From Bimastos eiseni (Eukaryota; Annelida; Clitellata; Crassiclitellata; Lumbricidae), in NCBI GenBank assembly GCA_959347315.1, contig OY365811.1, positions 30,769,865 through 30,833,864 on the forward strand: DNA of 64,000 nucleotides, given 5' to 3'. Below are positions 1 to 9,975 of the stretch, in pieces. The notes beneath the pieces were generated by a model. That model saw only the letters and a program-made list of their open reading frames with translations. It searched no databases and was not told where the DNA came from. Position numbers and translations under genes: made by a program. Numbering within the stretch: position 1 is the stretch's first letter; each line of letters starts with the position of its first letter.

Positions 1-614
1 TCGACGGTTCGATTCCACCACTTTCCTTCTGGAATAAAGTCGCCGTGAACAAAAATTTGATCTGGTCGTATGAATCTGTGTACGCTGCGATAGCTAAGGT
101 AGTTGGTGAAGGTAAAGTTAAGATCCGATCCAAGGTAGACATAGTGAACAACATTGGGAACTCTTAGGACTTGCGTCGAGTTAAATTGTTTCTTCACTTG
201 GTTACATCCGTCGTTATTAAAATCTTCCTTGATGAATTCGTTAGAAGCAACTGCTGACATGTTGAGCGTAACATTGATAACTTCTATGACCTGCTGTGAC
301 GCAATGGAACAAGCAATCGTAGGCTCTAAAGGAGGTATGGCAACCACAATTTCTGAAACGGCTACTGGTCTATAGCCATCTCGTTTTAAGGCTTCGAGAA
401 CTCTAAGACCATCGCTGACGTATGCAGCATCTTTTTCGAATTCTGCAGAGAGATCTCGATAAACCTTTGATGGCTGCGATGTTGAATTGCATGATGGGCT
501 TAGGGAATTAAAAAACAGCATCGCGTGTCGGTGAAAATCATCATAGAATACAAAGCCCGTACTTGTGAGAAATATTAATATTACAAACATAATTTTAGTC
601 GTTTTGATCGACAT
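1..614 (-). CDS. Glycosyltransferase copy A, exon 1 (cut by window edge)
   Basis: Open frame from ATG at 614 down to base 1, about 204 codons, continuing past the left edge. It encodes a short cytoplasmic head, a hydrophobic signal-anchor (IMFVILIFLTS), a variable stem, then the start of the catalytic domain (VPNVVHYVYLGSD, RPDQIFVHGD, GKWWNRT). The stem carries N-glycosylation sequons (NVTLNMS, NRT). By analogy with copies B and C it lacks about 40 codons of exon 1 and all of exon 2, which should lie left of the window. The first ATG used by B and C is ACT here, so the second, three codons in, is taken as start. The family is the DXD sugar-binding glycosyltransferase type, inferred from the complete paralogues. 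Its first ~380 bases match copy B almost perfectly, while the 5' part looks like copy C. Confidence 0.8.
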   Translation of the reverse strand, partial: MSIKTTKIMFVILIFLTSTGFVFYDDFHRHAMLFFNSLSPSCNSTSQPSKVYRDLSAEFEKDAAYVSDGLRVLEALKRDGYRPVAVSEIVVAIPPLEPTIACSIASQQVIEVINVTLNMSAVASNEFIKEDFNNDGCNQVKKQFNSTQVLRVPNVVHYVYLGSDLNFTFTNYLSYRSVHRFIRPDQIFVHGDFIPEGKWWNRTV

Positions 615-1981
615 CGTACAAGTGTCGCATCAGCATTAGAGCAGCAGCTGTGGCGCAGAGTCAACGCTGAAGCGTTGCAATGACTCGTGTATTAATGAGT
701 CTTGTAGGCCGACATGTAGGCCTAGGTGTCATAAATTACGGATGACAAAGAAGGTTGTGAACGTTTACCTATGAATGCGCTGCTGGCCTATGATGGGACG
801 GTGCATACATCGGTGCCATTGATTTTTCTTACCTTCATTGAGCTTTTACAGTTGAATCTTGCTGTTAAACCGCAAAAGATGTATGCTGTGTAAGGAACGA
901 ACGATAAATTGCGGTTAGACAAATAATTGTGAACTCACTCTGTCGAACTTAAGCATTGGGCAAATTCTCATATTGTAATGCGTGGCGATTTTGAAAATTA
1001 TCGATTGGCCTACTTTCTTTCTCTTTCTCCTAACTCCTAAGTCGTGCTTTTGTATTCGCTTCTGGGTTTTGTGTCAACCCTATCTCCTAGAACCCCCTCG
1101 TACAGCAGGCAACCAAAGTGTTACCAACTTATAGCTAGTATCTACTCCAGTTTTCAGTATGTGCAGTTACAAGCCCGATGCTGATCAAGACATAGATAAA
1201 GAAGACAGTTATATTGCAGAATTGTTCAAAAACTTCCTAAAATAAGGTCTATATCTCAAACCAATACACATAAATGAAAACAGACAATTCTGCAACTAGG
1301 GGCGGCGACCCCGGGGAGTCGAGGGGACAAGTCCCCTTCACCTTTTACAGAGAGGGGATGTTATAGGCCTACGTTTGTCCCCACATTCCTTATCCCTCTC
1401 CTGACTCTCAAACGAGAACGCTGCCTTTGTGATGTATGCCACTAATTAACCATCTGATTTCAAACAATTAATGGTGATAGATAGGAATTTAGAATTACTG
1501 CTCACTAAAATACTCACGAGAACAAATGAAACGACAAATAAGCCTACTATTATCCCTAAATCAGAGAGATCAGATCCATAATATCTAAACGTCCAGGATG
1601 ATGCGAAACCAGACATCATAACGGTCCGTCCACATATTACGAACCCAACTCTTGTCAAAGCGCTGCATACACAGCCAAGGTAATTAATAGGCCTAAACCC
1701 ACTTCCTCGACAGTGAAGCTTGAAGCACACTAGTATTACAAACAACAATTCAAACCAGCAATGTTTGGAATCCACGCGAGCCAAAAGCGATGAATAAAAA
1801 TTTGTCTAATACTAAGTATAGCGCATTTTCAGTACCTCACAATATTAAATGTGCAGATAAGGCCTGACTTAGGAAGGTAATCGATAAAGGATTTTGTCAC
1901 AGACGTTTGCGTTATGCCACTGGTTGTCGATTAATATCTTAACTCAATTAAAGCTGCCAACAATTCTTAAATATGAGTTGC
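615..1981. other. Spacer between copy A start and copy B 3' end
   Basis: No convincing gene. It holds the upstream flank of copy A and the 3' flank of copy B (minus strand). The last ~110 bases resemble the 3' flank of copy C at 27,260-27,369, so the tandem duplication extends beyond the stop codon. An open stretch at 1446-1784 (minus) resembles nothing I know. TAGGCCTA octamers occur near 717, 1363 and 1688. Confidence 0.5.
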
Positions 1982-2472
1982 TCATGTTTTCATCTTAATG
2001 TTTCTGATTTCGTGTGAGCCAAATATGGCGCGTCTGGCCAGTTCAGCGAATGTCGTGTTCCTCGTCAGAATATCCTCGTCTCCATTCGGTTGTTTTACGT
2101 CTGGCCACATCCGCACCCACAGATGGACAGCATAATTCCTTCTCCAGTTGTACCTTCCGTCATAGATCTTTATCGCCTCTTTCCAATTGGGTCGGTTGAG
2201 AGTCGTCTCTTCGACATGAACCAGATGTGGATATACACGAGCCAATTTATCCATGTTTATTACAGACATCACGGCCCAGGGTTCCTTAGGACCTAAGTAG
2301 GAGCGGTACTGCTCGAGGATTAGTCGAAGAAATGGAGCGCCTCTTTCTGCGACCATTATCCCGTTACAAAGGCCATCAGAGGTTTCACGACCCATCACGA
2401 AAGGAAACAGACGAAGCGGAGTAAACGACTTGACTACTAGAACATCAGCATCCATGTATATTCCACCATAAC
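1982..2472 (-). CDS. Glycosyltransferase copy B, exon 2
   Basis: Second and last exon of copy B; exon 1 is at 15,576-16,314. The acceptor is a clean pyrimidine tract ending in TATAG (ag at 2473-2474). Exon 1 ends in phase 1 (CTG A) and this exon supplies GT, making Ser, followed at once by YGGIYMDADVLVVKSF. YGGIY followed by D-x-D is the hallmark of the DXD sugar-binding glycosyltransferase superfamily (Pfam Gly_transf_sug type); the DAD pair should hold the metal and nucleotide-sugar. Downstream are a conserved GIMVAERGAPF block and HLWVRMWPDV near the C-terminus. Stop at 1982-1984. Exons 1+2 = 739+491 nt = 409 codons plus stop. The protein is probably Golgi-resident, type II; donor sugar and acceptor are unknown. 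Confidence 0.85.
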
Positions 2473-2535
2473 CTATAGAAAAGTCACCAAATATTGCAAA
2501 CTGTAATGTGATATTCATAGATATGGATGCCGCAT

Positions 2536-3328
2536 TAGGGTGACCAACATGTCTCGAATTGCCCGGGACAGTCCCGGAATTGATCAAAATGTCCTGCGTC
2601 TTGGGCTGGTCGATTCCGGGACAATGTAACGTCCCGGAATGGTGTTTCTATGATCAAACATTTAGAAATTGCCATTTTAATTTTCCAATTATTTGACAGC
2701 AGAAATAACATCCAGTGCCTCCTTGTTGCCCTCGGGCTTAGCTTTTCAGGACACCCCTTTCAAACTGCGAACATGACTAAAACATGTTAATTATATGTAA
2801 CCAACTCATATGGCCTACATTCTCCAATAGATGCTAATAATTTTATGCCTAATCGTAATCATAATCGTCAACTTCAAACTTATAAAGTGCCACGCGAAAG
2901 CCATTCGTAGGGCACCAAATATTAACGAGCGCCTCGTCAAGTCAGAGAGGTTGTCCATAAGGATAGTCCTAAATCCGAATGAAGTCCGATTCCGGCTGCC
3001 AAAGGGTGAGAGGATGCATAGTAGGCGCTAATATGGATTTTTTTAGAATTGGAAGGAGTAGAATCAAATGAGGCGGGGTAGGAATTCTTGAGAGATGTTA
3101 GAAGAGTCTTGGGTTGGTAACGGTCGCTGAAAGACAATCACAATGCAGAAGCCGGAAAAAATCGAGAGGGAGATCGACGTGCGTTTGAGAGACTCTGTGC
3201 AGTGTGGGATATGGTTCGGCTGGAAAACTTGAGATAAGAAGTGAACTGGCGTAAAGATAGACTGAGACAGGAGGCTGATCGGGTAGAATGAGTTGACTGG
3301 GTGGATGGTGAAAAGTCAACGAACACAT
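2536..3328. repeat. ~0.8-kb insertion in intron of copy B, absent from copy C
   Basis: Alignment by eye to the paralogous intron of copy C (27,921-27,950) shows that ...GATGCCGCAT and AAGTCATTNNGCTGGCGAAC are adjacent in C but separated by about 790 bases here. The insert starts TAGGGTGACCAACATG and holds palindromic CCCGGGACAGTCCCGG-like sequence near 2555-2640. I could not define terminal repeats or a transposase, so its class is open. Confidence 0.5.
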
Positions 3329-5091
3329 TAAGTCATTCCGCTGGCGAACAGGGTCTCCATCATAATAAACGTGGCCCCCACTGCCCAGTGGGTGCCTCGG
3401 GAGACGAGCAGGGATAGGATAAGGAAACTCTGATGTCAAGCCACTACCTCGCCTCCGAGATTTCACAACATCTGAGTCATACCTAGCCTGAAAAGAAGAG
3501 GAGGGCCGGTCGAATGGGTGCAGATATGTTGGCCACAAAGAAGCAAGACGACAGAAATCCAATGCACAGCATGACAAATACACACCGACTCGGACGTCAC
3601 ACAGGCCAAAGCACTAAACACAGGAGCATGGATGGAGAACAATGGTCAAATGTGCACATTGCGCATTGGACACCAACGGGCTTTCAACCTTTGGATAGTG
3701 ACAATGATGATGATGATGATGATGATGATATCTAAGTTTAAGTTGATGGCAACATCTCTCAATGGCAAATGACGTCACACGATGCAGAAACCTTCGTGTG
3801 GCGTGGCTATCGGGTGCAATCAATGGAAAAGGTTTCTAGTGCTTGTTTTCTAAGCCAACCCGATTAGTTGAAATAAAAATATATTTAAAAAATTACTTAA
3901 CCGCGTGCTGCTGATTGGTGCACATTGCACAACGAGGTTTGTTACTGGAGAATTACGCGCGTTTCACAGATTAGTAAAGGTTATTTATTTTATTATTGCT
4001 GAACACTTGAAAATACGCTGAATCTCTCACGAATAGAGATTGCAATTCCATACCATAATCTTTTTTCCTGAATTTTTCGGGATTTCTCTGTAAAATTCCG
4101 GAATTATTGCGAGATTCCGGAATAGCCATTGTGAACGAGCGACTCGTTACTGTCGATTTCCAACGGAACAGAACAAATTCAAATACAATTTTTATGTCTC
4201 CTTAACTAGTCTAGTTCCAATACCAAGCTACCCATGAAAGACGGTTTCACAAAGTCAGTATTCAATGACAATGGTCAAAGAATTAGAAACAGAATAACAA
4301 ACTTAAAGAACAGAGACCACAGTCCAGAGTGTTAGTGCATCCATAATGCATTAGACATGCTTCTGAAAATATGACCGGAGGAAGCACAATGAGTCCAAGG
4401 TTTCATCGCCGAGACGGGTTCACAACCTAGAGCAGACAACACCGACAGCGTCAACACAGTCTGCTTGCTAGCTGTTCAATCAAATAATTATGCCAACAGA
4501 ATCATCATTAGAAATACACAATATACGAGAATCTTATTGCGCACAGTTCAGAAATTGTACAGAACACTTATTCGGTCATATATCTCACATGAAATATACT
4601 ATATTATATATATATTCATATGTAAATAAAATAGAGTTCTGGATCGCGTGCTACATAAATAATGATAATAATACTGATAATAACTGCCATTCAGACAAAT
4701 AGTTTCAATTCCAGAATTCGTGTCTGAAAAATTCCGGAAATTGAAATTGATAAAATATCGGAATTCCGGAAATAGGACAATTGCAATCACTACGAGCGAC
4801 CATTTCATTCAAAATGATTAGCATCGAGGCTATCGCTATTGAATACGTGTTTGTTTGCATTTCAGCCATTTCTCTATAGACCTACTCCATTTAAATATGA
4901 ACAACCCCGCATTTGATATTCATATATAGCATAGGCCTAAAACACATTTTATGTGAAGTATTTGGTGCAGAAATGGTCCCCGCGCTACCCAAACAAATCG
5001 GGTTTCGCCGTTTCAAGAACTGCTTAATGACTCGACCTAATCTAAAGGACTCTGGCGTTGTAGTGGCACTTACTCTTCTTTTGATACAGAT
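3329..5091. other. Intron of copy B, paralogous to intron of copy C
   Basis: Blocks 3330-3870, 3930-4040 and 4795-5091 match 27,940-28,440, 28,480-28,600 and 28,620-28,900 in the intron of copy C, so intron and exons were duplicated together. Includes a short (GAT)n run at 3704-3731. No coding potential seen; the open frames here overlap the paralogous intron and contain no conserved protein. Confidence 0.6.
4039..4793. repeat. ~750-bp insertion in intron of copy B with short inverted ends
   Basis: This stretch is missing at the homologous site in copy C (near 28,580-28,625). It begins AGATTGCAATTCC and ends with AATTGCAATC, giving an imperfect ~10-base terminal inverted repeat (GATTGCAATT). 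Inner arms carry further inverted motifs (ATTCCGGAAT-like at 4085-4130 and 4720-4775). Looks like a non-autonomous DNA element; no transposase reading frame. Confidence 0.45.
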
Positions 5092-5100
5092 CTCTGGAAA

Positions 5101-6111
5101 GGTTCTGTATCGATAGTCCGAAGGTTCGATAGTCCGAAGACTGCATGGTGACCGGTCGATAGATGATAAGATTGTAGTTTTAATGGTAGCTGGACTGAAG
5201 AGAAGAATTACGTTTGTTAGAAGCTGGATTGCAAATTCTTTTCACTCATCCAGCTTCCATCTAGGCATGATTCTTTTCATATCAATCCAGCTCCCAGTTT
5301 TACACATTCTTTTCATCAATTAATCCAGATTCTAGTTAAATTAATGTCGAAGCATAGAACCTTCGGACCACAGGCTGCCCACTCACAGTCTAACGCGTTG
5401 TATGACGTGTAATCAGAAAATGCTGCATGCTGGGATATATGAACGCGAGCGTGCAGCTGTGTCGAGAGAGTATCACGAATTCACAATCTTAGTATTAAGA
5501 TAGTTATATCATTTAACAAGTAACGAATTTTATATAATCGTGATCATTATTATTTTTATTTCATGCCTGTGTACTTTGAACTTAACCCATGTGGTTATGG
5601 GACGCAACCCTAATCCTAGTTATAAGCCAATCCTAACTCCTAAACCCTCACCTCAGTCCTAATCCCTAGGCCTTAACCCTTACCCTAAACCGCACCCTAA
5701 CCCCAATCCTACCCCAATCGTAGCCCTAAACCAACCATAAACCCTAGTCCCTAACCCTGAACCCGACCCTAGGCCCTAATTCTAACCACTAGACCGAACC
5801 TTTAACCCTAATTCCAATAATTAAATATGCTGAAATACATGATAGAAATAACGTTGTTAATTAAATACACTAAACTACAGTTTTCCCTAAGTAACTTATT
5901 AATTTCAACAGAATAAATTTTATTCTTTTCCCTTACACATTATAAATCTGTTATAATTATATGCCTATGTGCCTGCGTACGTACGCAGCAATTACAGCGT
6001 TGGTCCGTCAACATATCGAAGAATTCCCGGAAATACAATTAACAGGCGCCAGCCTGAGTGGTCATTCTTTCCGTATACCTATTCTTAGCTTCGGACTATC
6101 GAGCGGACACC
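5101..6111. mobile_element. 1.0-kb non-autonomous DNA element of the TCGATAGTCCGAA family
   Basis: Flanked by an exact 9-base direct repeat CTCTGGAAA (5092-5100 and 6112-6120). The homologous intron of copy C has a single CTCTTGAAA there (near 28,905), an empty site. The element begins GGTTCTGTATCGATAGTCCG and ends CGGACTATCGAGCGGACACC, so the ends are inverted repeats (GGT..., then TCGATAGTCCGAAG). Inside are short tandem copies of a CATCAATCCAGCTTCCATTTAAGCAT-like unit (5215-5335), a degenerate CCCTAA-rich block and A+T-rich DNA. No transposase frame is visible. Related fragments lie at about 13,890-14,031, 17,021-17,300, 20,400-20,720, 21,850-22,210 and 29,220-29,440. Confidence 0.8.
5575..5815. 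repeat. Degenerate telomere-like (CCCTAA) block
   Basis: About 240 bases of irregular CCCTAA/CCTAACCC/CCTAATCC units, lying wholly inside the element at 5101-6111. The unit resembles the TTAGGG telomere repeat but is much decayed, so an origin from simple-repeat drift is equally possible. Confidence 0.6.
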
Positions 6112-6639
6112 CTCTGGAAATTGGGTCTCGTTTTCACTGTCCTTTCAAAAACCCATCTGATTTGACGAAGAGCATGTGAATAAAACTTGCGCTCTGTGAT
6201 CACTGATCGGCATTTAAGTGGCGCTTTAAAAGTTCCCGGTTAATCACATTACGTATATTAGGTCTAGTAGACCGAATAGAGTTGTATTATAATCATGCAC
6301 AGCAGGATTCTAGCGAACACAGCCGAAACAAGAACATAAGACAAAATAAATGTGTCCATAGGCCTACACATATACGTGCGTGCGACTCCGATTGGCATAC
6401 AGTGCGAGAGGCGCAATAAATCAAAATGAATGAATGATGGCATGAATAAATGAATAAATTTACAAATCATAATTATAAGAATAACTTTGTATTGGCGTGA
6501 ACGGGATAACACATTGGCATGTCTTGACTCTAACTACTTGCAATGGATTGTTCCTACTCTGATTGCCCAAATCTATAGGTCATCATCGTCACCTTCTTGA
6601 CAACGATCCTCACACTATCTTCCTCCACAATCATCATAA
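6112..6639. other. Rest of the paralogous intron of copy B
   Basis: 6112-6320 matches 28,905-29,130 in copy C (TTGGGTCTCGTTTT..., GTGAATAAAACTTGCGC...), which marks the far edge of recognisable homology between the two introns. From 6320 to 6639 I see only A+T-rich unique sequence. Confidence 0.5.
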
Positions 6640-7205
6640 TCCTCACATAATTATCACCATCATTACAGTAATTACCACCACATCATCATAATCCTCACAG
6701 TGACTACCTCCACCACCATCATTATCCACACAGAAACTACCACCACTATCATTACAGTATACCATCACAATAATCATAATATTCACCGCAACTAACACCA
6801 TCACCATCATACTCCTTTTCACAGTGACTACCACCACTAACATCATCATCATCCTCACAGTGACTACCTCCACCACCATCATTATCCACACAGAAACTAC
6901 CACCACTATCATTACAGTATACCATCACAATAATCATAATATTCACCGCAACTAACACCATCACCATCATACTCCTTTTCACAGTGACTACCACCACTAA
7001 CATCATCATCATCCTCACAGTGACTACCTCCACCACCATCATTATCCACACAGAAACTACCACCACTATCATTACAGTATACCATCACAATATTCAAAAT
7101 ATTCACCGTAACTAACACCATCACCATCCTCCTCCTCCTCAAAGTGACTAACACCGACAACATCCTCATCATCCTCACAGTGACTACCACTACCACCATC
7201 ATCAT
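6640..7205. repeat. Minisatellite with 160-bp period, CAC/CAT-rich
   Basis: The anchor CAGTGACTACCTCCACC recurs at 6698, 6858 and 7018, exactly 160 bases apart, in a background of CAT, CAC and CTC triplets. Because 160 is not a multiple of three, the long minus-strand open frames across it (Gly/Asp/Cys-rich or Val/Met-rich) change frame between units and are not evidence of a gene. Confidence 0.85.
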
Positions 7206-7374
7206 CCTCACAGGTACTGCCACCATCCAAGAGCGTCAATCCCTCGAGTGATGGAGGCAAACCCCCCGGTCCCAAGGGTATGGAAGGCAAAATTTTTCCC
7301 CCTAAGACTAAAAGATATCTCCCCTACGTGAAATTGGAGACATAAGCCTCCAGACCCCCTATTTGGACGCCCTG

Positions 7375-7600
7375 CCACCACCGCCATCGTCATCATCATC
7401 ACCATCATCATCCTACTCACAGTGACTATCATCACCATCATCATCATCCTCACAGTAACTACCACTACCACCATCATCGTCACCACCACAGTTACTACTA
7501 CCACCACCACCACCACTACCACCACTATCATCATTCTATCAATAACTACCAACACCACCATCACCATCATCTTCGTCACAATAAATACCAGTGTGGTCAA
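7375..7600. repeat. CAC/CAT trinucleotide array
   Basis: Imperfect (CAC)n/(CAT)n array continuing the preceding repeat after a 170-base non-repetitive island (7206-7374) of unknown nature. Confidence 0.75.
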
Positions 7601-8847
7601 AGCCTCTACCATCTACCAGTGCCTACTTATCAAACCTCTGACCTACTTACATGTCTAGCCTCGACTTTGGAAAAAAATTTCACTCAACAGACTTATATCA
7701 TTTAATCGGGTGACTTTAACCAACTCCCTTCTGAGGATATCCTTGGATTAGGTCTGAATATGGAGGTCGCTGGCCCTACACATCTCGGACACCCGTTGGA
7801 TCGCATCTCGGGACCTACGTACGGAAGACGCTCTGCAATTAAATCATCAATCAATGTAGTGTAATAAAGGACACTACGAACAGTAGAGTTGCGGAATCGA
7901 CAGAGGCTATATGATCATCATGTGTATAATAATATATTATCTAGCTTAAATGTGACTATTATTAGTTCAAGCGAACATTTGAATTAGGCTGGACTATAGA
8001 ATATTCGGATCGGCTATGTACTGAATTAACTCTACATGTACGTGGCAGACCAGTAGCCGTTGCTAATCGCTCGTTCGTAATCGCTGCGATAGCGACATCG
8101 GTAATTTTCTTAATTAATACAACACCCAGCGCATTACCAGACTCGCGCAAGAGATAGAGAGATAAATAAAGAGACAGGAAGGAGACGTAGAAAGACACAT
8201 TATGTGAGATTATGGGCAAGGGCACAGCGACGGAAGCGAGGGAGTGACGAGAGATGGGACAGATAACTCGGTAAGAGGACGGTCCAGACGGACGATGGAA
8301 GCAAGAGAAGCAGAGGCGACAAGTGAAGATATTAAGCAGACATCCGACAGGGGAAGAGAGGAAGGTTATAAATATGAGACGCGGGCGAAAGTGAGGCATT
8401 CGCTCAGGAAGGAGTCAAAAGGCAAGGAAAGTGCGGGATGCTGTTAACGAGATTCGCTATGCATCCCTAAACGCACAACCTGATGCCGAAGTAATTTGAC
8501 TGAGGGCGAATCGAGAAATCTACAATTATAGAAACCAGTTTACCGTAAGTATACGTCTGCATTTTTAATATTTCGCAACATCAAAAAGCCTTTGCTGATT
8601 CCGTGGCTAAAACGAACTTTCACCCACCGAAGAAGAAACGCCAGCTACCCACATTAACTTATCACCGCTCGCCACCATATGCCTTTGGAAGAGACGATAA
8701 GCGAAATCATCTCTTCCAGTACAATCAAGACCAAACATTCTGCAGTCATAGCTAACTACGAGACTGGAGCGCAACCATCTTCGATGAGCGACCGTGAATT
8801 AAGTCCATAGCTTTCGACTTCGTACGCCGGTTAATGTAGCAACACCA
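7601..8847. other. Intron B sequence without recognised features
   Basis: Open stretches exist at 7962-8399 (minus) and 8244-8447 (plus) but they overlap each other, match nothing I know and are not supported by splice sites. The last ~250 bases could be the 5' continuation of the LINE that resumes at 9976, but I could not confirm this. Confidence 0.35.
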
Positions 8848-8849
8848 TA

Positions 8850-9973
8850 CAGGGTGGGCCATTAAAAAGTAACCCCCACAGGTTTTTTAATAATATTTTG
8901 GCCAAAGGTAGAGATTAGTAAATGAAATTTTACAGGCGCAAAACCAATTCATACCTGCATACAATAACCGAATTTGAATTAAATATCTTGAACAGAACAA
9001 AAGTTATATCACCTTTAAGGAGTCCAATCACGGCTTTTTTGACGGTCAAAAGACATTCAGCACAGGAAATAGTTTTTAAAAAACGAGTTTGCGTAGTCAC
9101 TTCAGTCTCATCCTTTTTGGCTTTTGTCGTAGATTGTGGTATTTCTCAAGCATAGCTCCCCACACGTGATAATCCAATGGGTTCTAGTACGTTGAGCTTG
9201 CCATGGGGTCATATTGGTTCTTCTCAATGAAACCAGGGCAATTGACCTTGAACCAATCTTGCCTGAGTCGAGCACGCCGAGCAGTATACGCTGGTGTTGC
9301 TGAATCTTGCTGAAAGATGAATCCAGCTGGCAGCAGACACTTGCAATCGGGTATTAATTGTAGAAGCAGCTACCAACGTAATATACAGCACCCACTTTGT
9401 CTTTCTCATCAACAAAATGAAGTCGACTTTTGAAAAAAAAACCGAACACCAGCCGATACCATTAGGCCTACATGTGGAGCGAACTTATCATCCGTGAAGA
9501 ACGCTGGTTCGTCTCGCGAACATTCAGTTGATAGAGCAGTGCCGAGAAACGTTCAAGTCTCGGCGATGATAATCTGCTCAGTGACACGACGAAAAGCCAT
9601 GCATATTTACTAAAGTGATCGTCTGCCCTCTAAATGACGTCAAAGTGATGTCCATATACGCTGGTTCCCCTTTACTCTTCTCAATAATAATGATAATTCT
9701 GAAGTTTGCTTTACAACAATAACTTGAGAAGTGACTTCATAAAATCATTTTTGTAATTTTTACCTGCACTGAATGTTTCTTGAACATCAAAAAATCGCGG
9801 GACTCATTAAAAGTGACATAACTTTTGCTCTGTTCAAATAATTTCATTCATATTTGGCCATTATGTGCAGGTATGAATTGGTTTTTCGCCTATACGATTT
9901 CATTTACTAATCTCTACTTTTGGCCGAGATATTAGCAAAAAATCGGAGGAATTACATTTTATGGCCCACCCTG
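8850..9973. mobile_element. Mariner-type DNA transposon with long terminal inverted repeats
   Basis: Begins CAGGGTGGGCCATTAAAAAG and ends with the inverse (ATTTTATGGCCCACCCTG), flanked by TA on both sides (8848-8849, 9974-9975), the target used by the Tc1/mariner superfamily. The inverted repeats are long, about 180 bases: 8850-9032 matches the complement of about 9790-9973 with indels. A broken transposase lies between them on the minus strand. At 1.12 kb the element is somewhat short for a full mariner (about 1.3 kb), and it is certainly inactive. Confidence 0.85.
9095..9560 (-). pseudogene. Decayed mariner transposase
   Basis: In broken minus-strand frames one reads SRLHFVDEKDK, AGFIFQQDSAT then HTA-like PAYTARRARL, and NPLDYHVWGAML. 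These correspond to the second catalytic Asp block (FQQDGAPAHTA in active relatives) and to the conserved block around the third catalytic Asp (PDLNPLDYxVWG) of mariner transposases. A stop codon sits just before NPLDY and frameshifts interrupt the frame, and the N-terminal helix-turn-helix region is not recognisable. It is non-functional. Confidence 0.75.
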
Positions 9974-9975
9974 TA

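Noticed and set aside
3704..3735. Short acidic C-terminus from (GAT)n near 3,700
   Set aside because: Simple repeat within intron sequence shared with copy C, where the run is nearly absent.
6640..7612. Long minus-strand frames with Gly-Gly-Ser-His-Cys-Glu-Asp or Val/Met repeats, looking like a structural protein
   Set aside because: The tandem period is exactly 160 bases, not a multiple of three, so the frame changes each unit; pure minisatellite artefact.
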